Below, in pieces: positions 46,196 to 53,941 of a stretch of 64,000 bases of DNA. Origin of the DNA: Pseudoalteromonas luteoviolacea. Lineage in GTDB: Bacteria; Pseudomonadota; Gammaproteobacteria; Enterobacterales; Alteromonadaceae. Under the pieces are notes generated by a model that was not told where the DNA came from, ran no database searches, and saw only the letters and a list, made by a program, of their open reading frames with translations. Position 1 is the first letter of the stretch. Every line of letters begins with the position of its first letter. A program made the translations under genes and the position numbers. Where the stretch lies: positions 124,001-188,000 of the forward strand of contig NZ_MAUJ01000004.1 in the NCBI RefSeq assembly GCF_001696455.1. Reading direction: 5' to 3'.

Positions 46196-46287
46196 GCAGG
46201 CCGTACTCACTTTAAGTGACCGGAGGTAGCTTTACACGAAAGCTAAAAATGTAGTTAGCTTCGAGCTACTTAGCGGATTAGACCTGC
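46196..46287 (-). ncRNA. Candidate cloverleaf/tRNA-like RNA upstream of rtcB
   Basis: A 92-nt segment closes with GCAGG (46283-46287 read on the minus strand) pairing CCTGC (46196-46200). Three hairpins lie inside: TAGCT/AGCTA, TAGCTTT/AAAGCTA (minus-strand loop CGTGT) and TCACTT/AAGTGA. This is a four-way, tRNA-shaped fold, but the T-loop consensus and the usual conserved tRNA bases are missing, so it is not an ordinary tRNA. Repeated AGCTA/TAGCT units also allow alternative pairings. It lies 45-136 bp before the rtcB start, either in its leader or as a separate RNA. Strand is inferred from the operon. Confidence 0.35.
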
Positions 46288-46538
46288 AAAGGATAATAAT
46301 GTATTTGTCATGATTTATACTCCTCTACAGTTAGGTGATAATGAATAATTCGGCGCAATGTTAGTCCCTTTTTTAAACCAATGCAAACACAAAGTTTATA
46401 TTTGTTGGTTCAATAATGGTGAGTACCAGCGCGGGGGTAATGTACAAATTAAATTTAAGACTTTTTTAAGTGTTTGTTTATTTTGATTTTATAGGCTTGG
46501 GGAGAGACGTGACAGCTCCCCAAATGGTCGTGTAATTT

Positions 46539-47243
46539 CTATTCTGGTTCGTGGAACATCTCTTCAACCGTTAACCCTGTGAGCTTCTTGAGGGAGGTTA
46601 GGAGATAATAAAGCGCAACAAAAAAGATGATCATTGTAGGCAGAACAATGACTGGGTAACTCAAAGCGGTCATACGACCCAATTCGCTATTGTAAGCTTC
46701 AGTGCCAGCTGGGCTGACGACGATCATTTTTGCCAAGACGTAGTTTAATACCGACGATAAGAAAAAGGATGCGGCAAGAATATTGGATGCGACAACTTGC
46801 ACTTTTGACAGCTTTTCGGTGTTGCCTGCTTGCTCCAGTGCAGACTCTATTTTTTTGATGTCCATGATATTGTCGTTAAACATCATTGTTTTAAGTAGCG
46901 GGTATTTAGTGTATTGGCTTACTACGATGGCAATCCCTATGATGCCCGGTATTAAAGCTTCTTTAATCGCAATGTATTTTGCATCAAGTTCTAATAAGCT
47001 AATGCCGCCAGTAAGTAAAACAGAAACAATCCCTAGTCCAGAAATAAAGTTGAATTTCCCTGTTCTACTGCGCTCCCAAAGGCCAAAACCGACAGGGAAT
47101 GCAAGGGCGACGATAATGCCCAGTGTTGGCCCAAGAGAATCTTCACCGGACAAGCGAGTCAGCACGACCACAGGAATAATGATATTAAAAAGCAATTGGC
47201 TAAACATGCCAGATTGTTTCTTGTCAGCTTTAGGCACAAGCAC
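46539..47243 (-). CDS. VC0807-family membrane protein
   Basis: This is a 234-aa inner-membrane protein with about six helices (FSQLLFNIIIPVVVLTRL, TLGIIVALAFPVGFGLWERSRTGKFNFISGLGIVSVLLTGGISLL...). The pattern matches the small VC0807 family of unknown function seen in Vibrio and relatives. The cytoplasmic loop DNIMDIKKIESALEQAGNTEKLSKVQ is charged. It is on the same strand as rtcB but about 390 bp upstream of it, so it is likely a separate transcription unit. Confidence 0.78.
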   Translation of the reverse strand: MLVPKADKKQSGMFSQLLFNIIIPVVVLTRLSGEDSLGPTLGIIVALAFPVGFGLWERSRTGKFNFISGLGIVSVLLTGGISLLELDAKYIAIKEALIPGIIGIAIVVSQYTKYPLLKTMMFNDNIMDIKKIESALEQAGNTEKLSKVQVVASNILAASFFLSSVLNYVLAKMIVVSPAGTEAYNSELGRMTALSYPVIVLPTMIIFFVALYYLLTSLKKLTGLTVEEMFHEPE

Positions 47244-47463
47244 CTCTTTAAAAATAATCCGAAACTGATAAGAGTGTACGGCAATTTAGGCCTGCGCGGC
47301 AATCTTCGAAGTAAGCAATGAGGTGAACCAACCGGTTTACTGGGACAAAGTACGGTTGTTGGGAGAAATAACATAGTTTGCATGCTTATTCATTTAAATA
47401 ACACGCAGAATTATTGCTGTTATTAAGATTGTAAAATTTAGGGAGAGATAAAAAAGCACAATT

Positions 47464-47502
47464 AAAGAATAATAATTCTTTAATTGTGCATAATAATTCT
47501 TT
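47464..47502 (+). promoter_or_regulatory. Tandem ARG boxes (ArgR operator) before argA
   Basis: Two 18-bp sites sharing AATAATTCTTT lie exactly 21 bp apart (47464-47481 and 47485-47502). That is the 18 + 3 bp arrangement of gammaproteobacterial ARG box pairs. The first site lies within a larger perfect inverted repeat (15-bp arms, 47456-47470 and 47475-47489). Repression of argA by ArgR-arginine is inferred. Confidence 0.7.
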
Positions 47503-47558
47503 ACTATGTTGGCTAACTTGTTCGTGTTTAATCACTCTGCATTTAAAAGGTAAATACA

Positions 47559-48905
47559 GTGCGTACAACTGAATTGGTGGCAGGCTTTCGCCAATCTACC
47601 CCCTATGTCAATGCTCACCGAGGTAAAACGTTTGTCGTTATGCTGGGGGGAGAAGCGGTTGATCAACCTGGCTATCGAAGTATCATTAATGACGTCGCGT
47701 TACTGACAAGCTTAGGTATTAAAATAGTTTTGGTGTTTGGTGCGCGACCGCAATTTGACAGTGCTTTGTCCCAAGCAGGTCTTCAAAGTGAGTTTCATAA
47801 TGAAATTCGAGTCACTGAAAGCGAATCTCTTCAGATCATTAAGCAGGTCAGTGGTGCGATGCAGTTGGATATCACCGCAATGCTTTCAATGTCGCTGTGT
47901 AGTACCCCAATGTCGGGCAATTCATTAAATGTCGTGAGCGGAAATTTCGTGATTGCTCAGCCGCTTGGGATTGATGATGGGGTTGACTATCATCACTCTG
48001 GCCGCGTTCGTCGTATTGATGTGGATGGCATCAGGCACCAATTAGATAACAATAGTATTGTTTTGCTTGGCCCAATTTCTGCCTCAGTGACAGGTGAGAG
48101 TTTCAATTTGACCGCGGAAGAAATTGCTACCCAAGTTGCACTGAAGCTCGATGCGGACAAGATGATCGGGTTTTGCCATGAAGCCGGTATACTGGATGAA
48201 AATGGTGAGGCGATTGCTGAGTTGATGCCAAACGAAGCCGTTCAGTTACTGGCTAAACATCATAGCAGCAGCGAAATTTGCAAAAGCGCTGCTGCATTCC
48301 TAAATGCTGCAATCGAAGCATGCCGAGGGGGTGTTCATCGTTGTCACCTTGTTAGTTATAAAGAGGATGGTGCACTGTTACAAGAGCTGTTCTCTTTGGA
48401 TGGCATTGGTACACAAATAGCACCACAAAGCTCTGAGCAATTGCGCAGCGCGACCATTAGTGACATTAATGGAGTATTAAACTTAATCCGCCCACTTGAA
48501 GAGCAAGGTTACTTGGTACGCCGTTCTCGAGAGCAGCTGGAAATGGAGATAGAGCAATTTAGTGTGATCGAACGGGATGGGTTAATCATTGCGTGTGCTG
48601 CTTTGTATGCGTTTCCAGAAGAGGAGGTGGGTGAGTTTGCCAGTCTCGCCGTTCATCCCCAATATCGAGATGCGGATAGAGGCAGCTTTTTACTACGAGT
48701 AGTGATCAATAAAGCGAGAAAACAAGGTTATAAGGCGCTATTTGCCTTAACAACTCGCAGTATTCATTGGTTTTTAGAACAGGGCTTTGACTGTGCAGCC
48801 GTGGATGATTTACCAGCCAAGAAAAAGTCACTTTATAACTACCAGCGCCGTTCAAAAATACTGAAATTAGACTTAACCCGTTTACCTAAAAACCGTCATT
48901 TGTAA
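47559..48905 (+). CDS. argA: N-acetylglutamate synthase
   Basis: This is a 448-aa enzyme for the first step of arginine synthesis (acetyl-CoA + glutamate). The N-terminal amino-acid-kinase-like domain (residues ~25-285: [45 protein letters not shown]) binds arginine for feedback control. The C-terminal GNAT domain (~300-440: [45 protein letters not shown]) is catalytic. The domain order and length match E. coli ArgA (443 aa). The GTG start at 47559 follows AAAAGG. Two ARG boxes lie upstream, so arginine should repress it through ArgR. Confidence 0.96.
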   Translation: MRTTELVAGFRQSTPYVNAHRGKTFVVMLGGEAVDQPGYRSIINDVALLTSLGIKIVLVFGARPQFDSALSQAGLQSEFHNEIRVTESESLQIIKQVSGAMQLDITAMLSMSLCSTPMSGNSLNVVSGNFVIAQPLGIDDGVDYHHSGRVRRIDVDGIRHQLDNNSIVLLGPISASVTGESFNLTAEEIATQVALKLDADKMIGFCHEAGILDENGEAIAELMPNEAVQLLAKHHSSSEICKSAAAFLNAAIEACRGGVHRCHLVSYKEDGALLQELFSLDGIGTQIAPQSSEQLRSATISDINGVLNLIRPLEEQGYLVRRSREQLEMEIEQFSVIERDGLIIACAALYAFPEEEVGEFASLAVHPQYRDADRGSFLLRVVINKARKQGYKALFALTTRSIHWFLEQGFDCAAVDDLPAKKKSLYNYQRRSKILKLDLTRLPKNRHL

Positions 48906-49407
48906 GAAGGGCTATGGATGAGAGGAGGAAGTTTAATAGGCTGACTTCTCTAAGCATTCTTTTAAAGGGGGCGCTCCTTGCTGCTCTCTGTTTTGACTTT
49001 AAATTTCATATCTAACCTTGAAGCACTCGCAATGCGAATTTACTAACTGACAAAACACCCCATATTGTGAGGCGCATAACAATGCGTTGATTTGAATAGG
49101 CGATGCACCAGCAATCACGTATTCGAGTTATCTGTTTCTCCATATGACTTAAATAATGCCACTTTACAGAGTACGGCTTTGTAGAGGCTCTGTGGGAAGG
49201 GGTTTATCAACCATTATTAAATGATTAATAATGTACCTATTATGGGTTTTTATTTTTATTTTTCTAAGGTAGGGTTACTTTACTGAGTCGCTAAGCCTTG
49301 CTTTGTAAGGTTGTTTAGTCACTCTGTGTCTTATGCATGCCGAAATATAACAATAACAATAGCATTTCGGCTGCAGCTTAATTTATAACATGGTAAGGAA
49401 TGACCAC
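48906..49407. other. Intergenic region before the leader peptide gene
   Basis: About 500 bp. An imperfect hairpin near 48920-48955 may end argA. The rest is AT-rich, with a possible hairpin around 49288-49310 (AAGCCTTGCTTTGTAAGG). No gene was found before the peptide gene. Confidence 0.4.
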
Positions 49408-49581
49408 ATGAAATTAAAATTACAAAAAAAACAAATAAAAAGCCTATCTCAAAAAAATATCAATGATGGCAAAGCGCTAACTCCGAACGCCGTAGGTGGT
49501 TTGGGTAAAACGCATCAAACGGATGGCAATATTTGTCAAAACTTATCACTTGCGCCTAAAACATGTGGATTCATAGAGTAA
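49408..49581 (+). CDS. Double-glycine leader peptide, RiPP/bacteriocin-like precursor
   Basis: This is a 57-aa peptide. The basic N-terminus MKLKLQKKQIKSLS and the LTPNAVGG sequence are typical of Gly-Gly-type leaders of small Pseudoalteromonas peptides, as I remember them. Cleavage after VGG would leave about 26 residues with two Cys (ICQN and TCGFIE) and several Ser/Thr. AAGGAA lies 8 bp before ATG 49408, and the upstream ATG 49390 is less likely. No lanthipeptide synthetase, radical SAM enzyme or C39 transporter lies within several kb, so it is an orphan precursor here. Confidence 0.68.
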   Translation: MKLKLQKKQIKSLSQKNINDGKALTPNAVGGLGKTHQTDGNICQNLSLAPKTCGFIE

Positions 49582-49787
49582 AAGAACGCCCTTGATGGAT
49601 TTGGTTGTTTGAGAGTATCACGCCAGTGATGCTCTTTATCTCAGTTGCAAAGTCTTAAATTGAACCGCATTTAGCGTGTTTATTTCACGATTGTACTAAA
49701 CCCGTTTACAATTGTTTGTTGTATTATTTATCCCCCATTTCAGAACTGTTATTCTATCGATATTGCATATCTAGTGAGCCAAATAGC

Positions 49788-50036
49788 ATGATTGATGATA
49801 AAGAAGAAATTAGCACTTTAGTAGAGTTAGAATCATTTTTGACTTTAGTAGAAAGTGGAGGAATGGGATTGGAAAATGTGGCAGGCATTGCACTTGCAAC
49901 ACATAATAGCAGCGGTAGGCCGTTTGTCGCGGTGTTAGATGATAAACATCAGCTGTTGCTAGGGCGCTGGGTTACCCAAGAAGTGTTTGAAAATGGTAAA
50001 GACCTAGTGAGAGTAGGCCCTAAAAAGCGTCACTGA
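49788..50036 (+). CDS. Small hypothetical protein
   Basis: This is an 82-aa acidic-to-basic protein starting at ATG 49788 (MIDDKEEISTLVELESFL). The longer frame from TTG 49716 has no support. A likely beta-rich core (IALATHNSSGRPFVAVLDDKHQLLLGRWVTQEVFENGKDLVRVG) follows a short acidic helix. The family is not recognised. It lies between the leader peptide and the SdhC-like gene in the same direction. Confidence 0.6.
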   Translation: MIDDKEEISTLVELESFLTLVESGGMGLENVAGIALATHNSSGRPFVAVLDDKHQLLLGRWVTQEVFENGKDLVRVGPKKRH

Positions 50037-50285
50037 TCCTATCCAACCTGTTGAGCTAAGAGTCTTTTTCTTAGCTTTGAGCACGCATAGCCTATGATGA
50101 AAGGTTGTGCGTGATACAAGAAACCAGCAGCTTGCCTTAGTTTATTAGAACACTTTGCCTTCGTTGCATTGAATCTGCCTCAAACCTTTTCTCAATTGTT
50201 ACTCGAGCAGTTAGACAGGCCCTTAAGCACATGTTTGACCAGCCTATCAAAATCGCTGAAAGTGTATAAATAAAAGGAAAATAGC

Positions 50286-50438
50286 GTGTTTACTGTCGAA
50301 AAGGCAAAACACCATGAGCGCGGTATTCCCCACCTAATTGAATGCATCGATAAGAAAACTCAAAACGCGATATTCGATGACATTGCTATTACCAGCGCGT
50401 GCCTTGTAGCACCCAAATGCACTTTATCACTGGGATAA
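50286..50438 (+). CDS. Candidate 50-aa small protein
   Basis: GTG 50286 follows AAAAGGAAAA at good spacing and opens a 50-codon frame ending at TAA 50436-50438. The product starts MFTVEKAKHHERGIPHLIEC and ends LVAPKCTLSLG, with three Cys. It is too short to judge by length. The ribosome site and protein-like composition favour a real gene, which ends 60 bp before the SdhC-like gene. No known family. Confidence 0.42.
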   Translation: MFTVEKAKHHERGIPHLIECIDKKTQNAIFDDIAITSACLVAPKCTLSLG

Positions 50439-50498
50439 TTTGTAAGTGGTAATGATTTGCGTTAGCATTTATTGAAATTAAACATCTAGGTATCCAAC

Positions 50499-50879
50499 AT
50501 GAGAAAAGAGCGGCCAACTAATTTGGCAATTCAAACCATGGCGCTACCCATTACTGCGTATGCTTCAATTTTACACCGAGTAAGCGGCGTTATTGTATGG
50601 GGAGCGGCTGTCGTTTTATTGCCATTGCTTATTTTTGCAATGCAATCAGCACAAAACTTCGACACCCTAAGTGCTGTTTTTAACGAAAACTTTTTTGCGC
50701 AATTCGTGGTTTGGGGCTTGTTGACGGCGCTTGGGTACTATTGTTTAGGCACGCTTAAACATATTATTCAAGAGTTCGGTTACTTCGAGGAGTTAGCCAG
50801 TGGCTGCATGATTTCTCGCGTAGCAATTGGTTTAGGTGTGGTACTGAGCATCGTTGTAGGAGTGTTGATATGGCTATAA
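50499..50879 (+). CDS. SdhC-like cytochrome b subunit lacking the heme ligand
   Basis: This is a 126-aa three-helix membrane protein clearly related to succinate dehydrogenase SdhC: RPTNLAIQTMALPITAYASILHRVSGVI and WGLLTALGYYCLGTLKHIIQEFGYFEE. The quinone-site Ser and Arg of ASILHRVSG are kept. Aligning by eye with E. coli SdhC, the heme-b ligand His84 (in LTALAYH) is replaced by Tyr81 (LTALGYY). It overlaps the SdhD-like gene by 10 bp. There is no sdhA or sdhB next to it, so it is an orphan paralogue of unknown role, perhaps a heme-free membrane anchor. Confidence 0.85.
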   Translation: MRKERPTNLAIQTMALPITAYASILHRVSGVIVWGAAVVLLPLLIFAMQSAQNFDTLSAVFNENFFAQFVVWGLLTALGYYCLGTLKHIIQEFGYFEELASGCMISRVAIGLGVVLSIVVGVLIWL

Positions 50880-51208
50880 TGAACATTGCGCGTTCAGGTA
50901 CTAAACAATGGGTTTTGCAGCGAATTAGTAACGCAATAATCGTCGCATACAGCATATTGATTGTTGTGTTATTGTTATCTGAGCCAGTTACCAGCCACCA
51001 AGCCTTAGTGAATATGTTCACACCGATGTGGTTTAAAGTTCTAACAACGCTCAGTGTGTGTGTGTTTGCTTTTAACGGTGTGATAGCCGGCTGGCAAATT
51101 GCGGGTGATTATGTCCAAGGTGGCACCATCAACAAAATCTTTAACCTAGCTTGTGTGCTGCTGAGTTTATCTATGATCTTAACCATGATAAAGCTCATCT
51201 GGCTATAG
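50870..51208 (+). CDS. SdhD-like membrane anchor lacking the heme ligand
   Basis: This is a 112-aa three-helix protein aligned to SdhD through KVLTTLSVCVFAFNGVIAGWQIAGDYV. The quinone-site Asp-Tyr (Asp80-Tyr81) is kept. The E. coli heme ligand His71 (LIHAWIGMWQ) is Asn69 here (AFNGVIAGWQ). The N-terminal GTKQWVLQRISNAIIVAYSI matches the usual first helix. AGGAG lies 7 bp before ATG 50870; ATG 50879 is an alternative. With its overlapping partner it forms an SdhCD-type dimer, but the catalytic and iron-sulfur subunits are not encoded here. Confidence 0.82.
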   Translation: MAIMNIARSGTKQWVLQRISNAIIVAYSILIVVLLLSEPVTSHQALVNMFTPMWFKVLTTLSVCVFAFNGVIAGWQIAGDYVQGGTINKIFNLACVLLSLSMILTMIKLIWL

Positions 51209-51216
51209 CACTTCAT

Positions 51217-51519
51217 TCAGTCATACTGCTCTTCTTCCAACGAGAAGAGCAGATCAAATAAAGGCGCTATGACGCTGACGGCGATTAAAGCAGCTGACAA
51301 TGCCCAAATATAGTTGAGCTCAGTATTCGCCTCAATTACCCACGATACGCTCATACTGAGCCAAAACACATTAAACAGCATAATGCAGAAATTAGGTTTC
51401 AATGACTTTGCGCAATGTTTACAGCGAACCGCCTCTCTATTGAGTAAAGGCATACGTTCACTCAATGTCAGTGGCTTATTGCAGCAAGGGCAAGTACGTG
51501 TGGCAAAACTTTTTAGCAT
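51217..51519 (-). CDS. Zinc-ribbon membrane protein
   Basis: This is a 100-aa protein. Two CxxC pairs (TCPCC and RCKHC) within residues ~9-36 form a rubredoxin-like zinc ribbon. Two membrane helices follow (~45-65 and ~70-92). A large palindrome with a Fur-box core sits 5 bp before the start codon, so iron-dependent control is likely. The function is unknown. It is convergent with the SdhD-like gene, with only 8 bp between the stops. Confidence 0.75.
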   Translation of the reverse strand: MLKSFATRTCPCCNKPLTLSERMPLLNREAVRCKHCAKSLKPNFCIMLFNVFWLSMSVSWVIEANTELNYIWALSAALIAVSVIAPLFDLLFSLEEEQYD

Positions 51520-51524
51520 GATAC

Positions 51525-51555
51525 AGACTGAATGATAATTATTATCATTCAGTCT
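51525..51555 (-). promoter_or_regulatory. Fur-box-like 31-bp perfect palindrome
   Basis: Arms of 15 bp (51525-51539 and 51541-51555) pair perfectly around one central T. The middle 19 bp, AATGATAATTATTATCATT, match the Fur consensus closely. It lies immediately upstream of the zinc-ribbon gene's ATG on the minus strand. As RNA it could also form a hairpin over the ribosome site. Confidence 0.72.
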
Positions 51556-51720
51556 AGTCGTTTTATACTGGAATTGAAACCTTTAATTTAAAGGTACAGC
51601 ACTTTTTATTGAGGGACGTTAAGGTCGTCACCTAAGGGGGCCTAAGATCGAGCGGAGCCCTTTTTTATAAGTATCGCCGGACAGGCTGGCAAGCTTTCAA
51701 TTGAACAGTCTCACCATTTC

Positions 51721-52864
51721 TTAAATGAACCCCATGCCAAAACCCGCTAGCATAAAAGTCAATACGAGCCAGATTATTGGCAGTTTAAGCTGTTTCATCA
51801 AGAAAAAACCAACGAGTACAAGGGCTAAATCCAGCGGCTGTATTACCGCACTGATGAACACGGGTTGATATAACGCTGCCACTAACAACCCAACAACAGC
51901 GGCATTCACACCACTCAGAGCCCCCGCAACACGTGGCATTTTTGCCAGTGATTGCCAATTTTTTAAAACCGCGAGAAGCAATAAGAATCCTGGTAGGAAT
52001 ACGGCTAATGTCGCGATAAGCGCCCCTGTTAATGGGGTACTAGGCATCAACTCATAGCCGATGTATGTGGCAAAGGTAAACATCGGTCCAGGTACTGCCT
52101 GCGCTGCGGCATAACCGGTTAAAAAAGCATCCTGGCTAAGGTTATCGCCTACGATATTTTGCAAAAGTGGCAGTACAACGTGGCCTCCGCCAAAGACTAA
52201 ACTACCCGCTTGATAAAAATCGTTGAATAAGCCGATGGCTGGCGATAGAGCAGCTAAAAGGGGTAATCCTATGAGTAGAGCAATAAATAAAGCTAATGGT
52301 ATGTAACTCGGCTGAAAGCGTTGCTGCGCCGCTTGAGACGTGTCTGATTTTAGAAAGTGAGCCCCTAAAATCGCTGCGAGTACGAGTACGCCAATTTGAG
52401 TCATAATGCTGGGCGCTGCAAGCAGCGCGATGGCTGTGGTGACGCACAACCCAACGGACAGTGTATTCTTACAAAATTTTGTACATGCCCCAAGCTGCAT
52501 CGGCAACAACGACTACAGCCAGTAATTTCAGCCCGTGTACGACACTTTGAAAGGCGCTGGTTTCGATGACCTGACTGGCCAGCAATGCAAGTCCAATCAT
52601 GATTAAGACCGAAGGCAGTGTAAAGCCCAAAAATGAGGCACAGGCACCGGCTAATCCACCGCGTTTATAGCCCAAAGCAAACCCGACTTGGCTGGATCCT
52701 GGGCCCGGTAAAAACTGACTTAGGGCAACAATTTGTCCATATTCGTGGTCATCTAACCATTTGAGTTTTTCGACAAAGGTTTGTCTAAAGTAACCTATGT
52801 GTGCGGCTGGTCCGCCAAAGCTGACCCAACCGAGCAAAAAAAACAGTTTGAATATTGAAAACAT
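51721..52864 (-). pseudogene. chrA: Chromate transporter ChrA, split by a frameshift
   Basis: The first frame (52864-52469, 131 aa) has the first half of a CHR protein: LGWVSFGGPAAHIGYFRQTFVEK, ALSQFLPGPGSSQVGFALGYKRGG. The second frame (52509-51721) has the second half: LVFGGGHVVLPLLQ, AAAQAVPGPMFTFATYIG. Removing one base from the AAAATTTT run near 52473-52480 joins them as DAAWGMYKFCKNTLSVG and gives a single protein of normal ChrA length (~380-390 aa). It is a one-base-insertion pseudogene, a sequencing error, or, less likely, a slippage site. ChrA exports chromate or sulfate-like anions. The divergent LysR gene is its likely regulator. Confidence 0.85.
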
Positions 52865-52976
52865 GATGGAGGTTTTTATTTAAGTGAATTTTTAATTGTG
52901 CGTATAGGTTAAAAAATGGATTATAATTAATCAAATTAATAGTATTTATTATATCTATGAATAAAATAGGATTGTT

Positions 52977-53909
52977 GTGAGCTTCTCAGATTTTCAATGG
53001 CGAAACATAGACTTAAATTTATTGGTAGCCTTTGCATATTTATATCGATATGAGAGTGTGAGCAGTGCCGCTGAAAAAAGCTGTGTGAGCCAATCTGCTA
53101 TGAGCCATAGTTTGGCGCGTTTACGGCGTTTATTCGATGACACCCTGTTTGAGCGTCAAGGTCATAAAATGGTGCCGACAGAACTGGCCCATGTGCTTGC
53201 ACCAACGGTGAATCAAATACTCGATTCTGTGACACATGATCTTTTAACAACAGCAACCTTTGAGCCAAATCAGTATCAGGGTGTATGCCGTATTGGTTTG
53301 ACTGACTACGCAGAGGTTATTTTTGCCCCGTTGGTTTATGATGCGATCCGTCAACAAGCACCTTGTGCACAGGTGAGTTTTCTCAATGTTAATCGCAGCA
53401 ATTACATTGCATTAGCTGAGCAAGAGAAGTTAGATGTCATTATCGGCAGTATGCCTGAGTTACACCACTCATTTCACCGAGAATACCTTTATACCGAGCG
53501 CCACGTATGTGTGGCCGACCCTAAGATGATCGATTTTAAAAAAGGGTTGAGTATCGCGCAGTTTGCAAAGATTGAGCATGCATTAGTTAGCCCAGATGGC
53601 CAGCTTACAACACAGGTTGATAAAACGCTTCAAGATATTGGTTTGTCTCGTAAAGTGACCGTGGCAACTCGTAATTTTTTAACTATTCAGTTTTTGTTGA
53701 AGCAACGGCGTTTAATTGCGATTGTGCCGCAAAAAATGGCTGAGATAGCATGCGATAGTAATGAACTCGAATACTTTTCGCCACCCATATCTGTGGCTGA
53801 TTTTGACATTTCCATGTTGTGGTTTAGCCACAAAGAACGAGATGACAAAAACACTTGGTTACGTCAACTGATAAAAGATGCCATGGCCTCGTCGCTCAAA
53901 GCGGGGTAA
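52977..53909 (+). CDS. LysR-family regulator divergent from chrA
   Basis: This is a 310-aa protein. The N-terminal winged helix is NLLVAFAYLYRYESVSSAAEKSCVSQSAMSHSLARLRRLFDDTLFERQGHKMVPT, of the NodD/LeuO-like subgroup (RNIDLNLLVAF start). The effector domain begins near residue 92. The GTG start at 52977 follows AGGA. It is divergent from chrA with about 110 AT-rich bp between. The ligand is unknown. Confidence 0.92.
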   Translation: MSFSDFQWRNIDLNLLVAFAYLYRYESVSSAAEKSCVSQSAMSHSLARLRRLFDDTLFERQGHKMVPTELAHVLAPTVNQILDSVTHDLLTTATFEPNQYQGVCRIGLTDYAEVIFAPLVYDAIRQQAPCAQVSFLNVNRSNYIALAEQEKLDVIIGSMPELHHSFHREYLYTERHVCVADPKMIDFKKGLSIAQFAKIEHALVSPDGQLTTQVDKTLQDIGLSRKVTVATRNFLTIQFLLKQRRLIAIVPQKMAEIACDSNELEYFSPPISVADFDISMLWFSHKERDDKNTWLRQLIKDAMASSLKAG

Positions 53910-53932
53910 GCCATGCTTATTCGAGCATGGCT
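53909..53932. terminator. Hairpin between convergent genes
   Basis: AGCCATGCT and AGCATGGCT form a 9-bp stem around TATTCG. It starts at the LysR stop and lies 10 bp from the lipoprotein stop on the other strand, so it can serve both. T-runs are weak. Confidence 0.65.
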
Positions 53933-53941
53933 AATACTTAA

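Noticed and set aside
46152..46538. RtcR/sigma54 promoter upstream of rtcB
   Set aside because: No TGGCAC-N5-TTGC-type site was found on the minus strand, and no rtcR gene is nearby.
50499..51208. Start of a normal sdhCDAB operon
   Set aside because: The next gene is on the other strand and 8 bp away; no SdhA or SdhB coding sequence is present in the window.
52469..52864. Two-gene short-chain chromate transporter (separate N and C subunits)
   Set aside because: The first product is only 131 aa and ends mid-domain at a homopolymer run; a one-base shift joins the halves perfectly.
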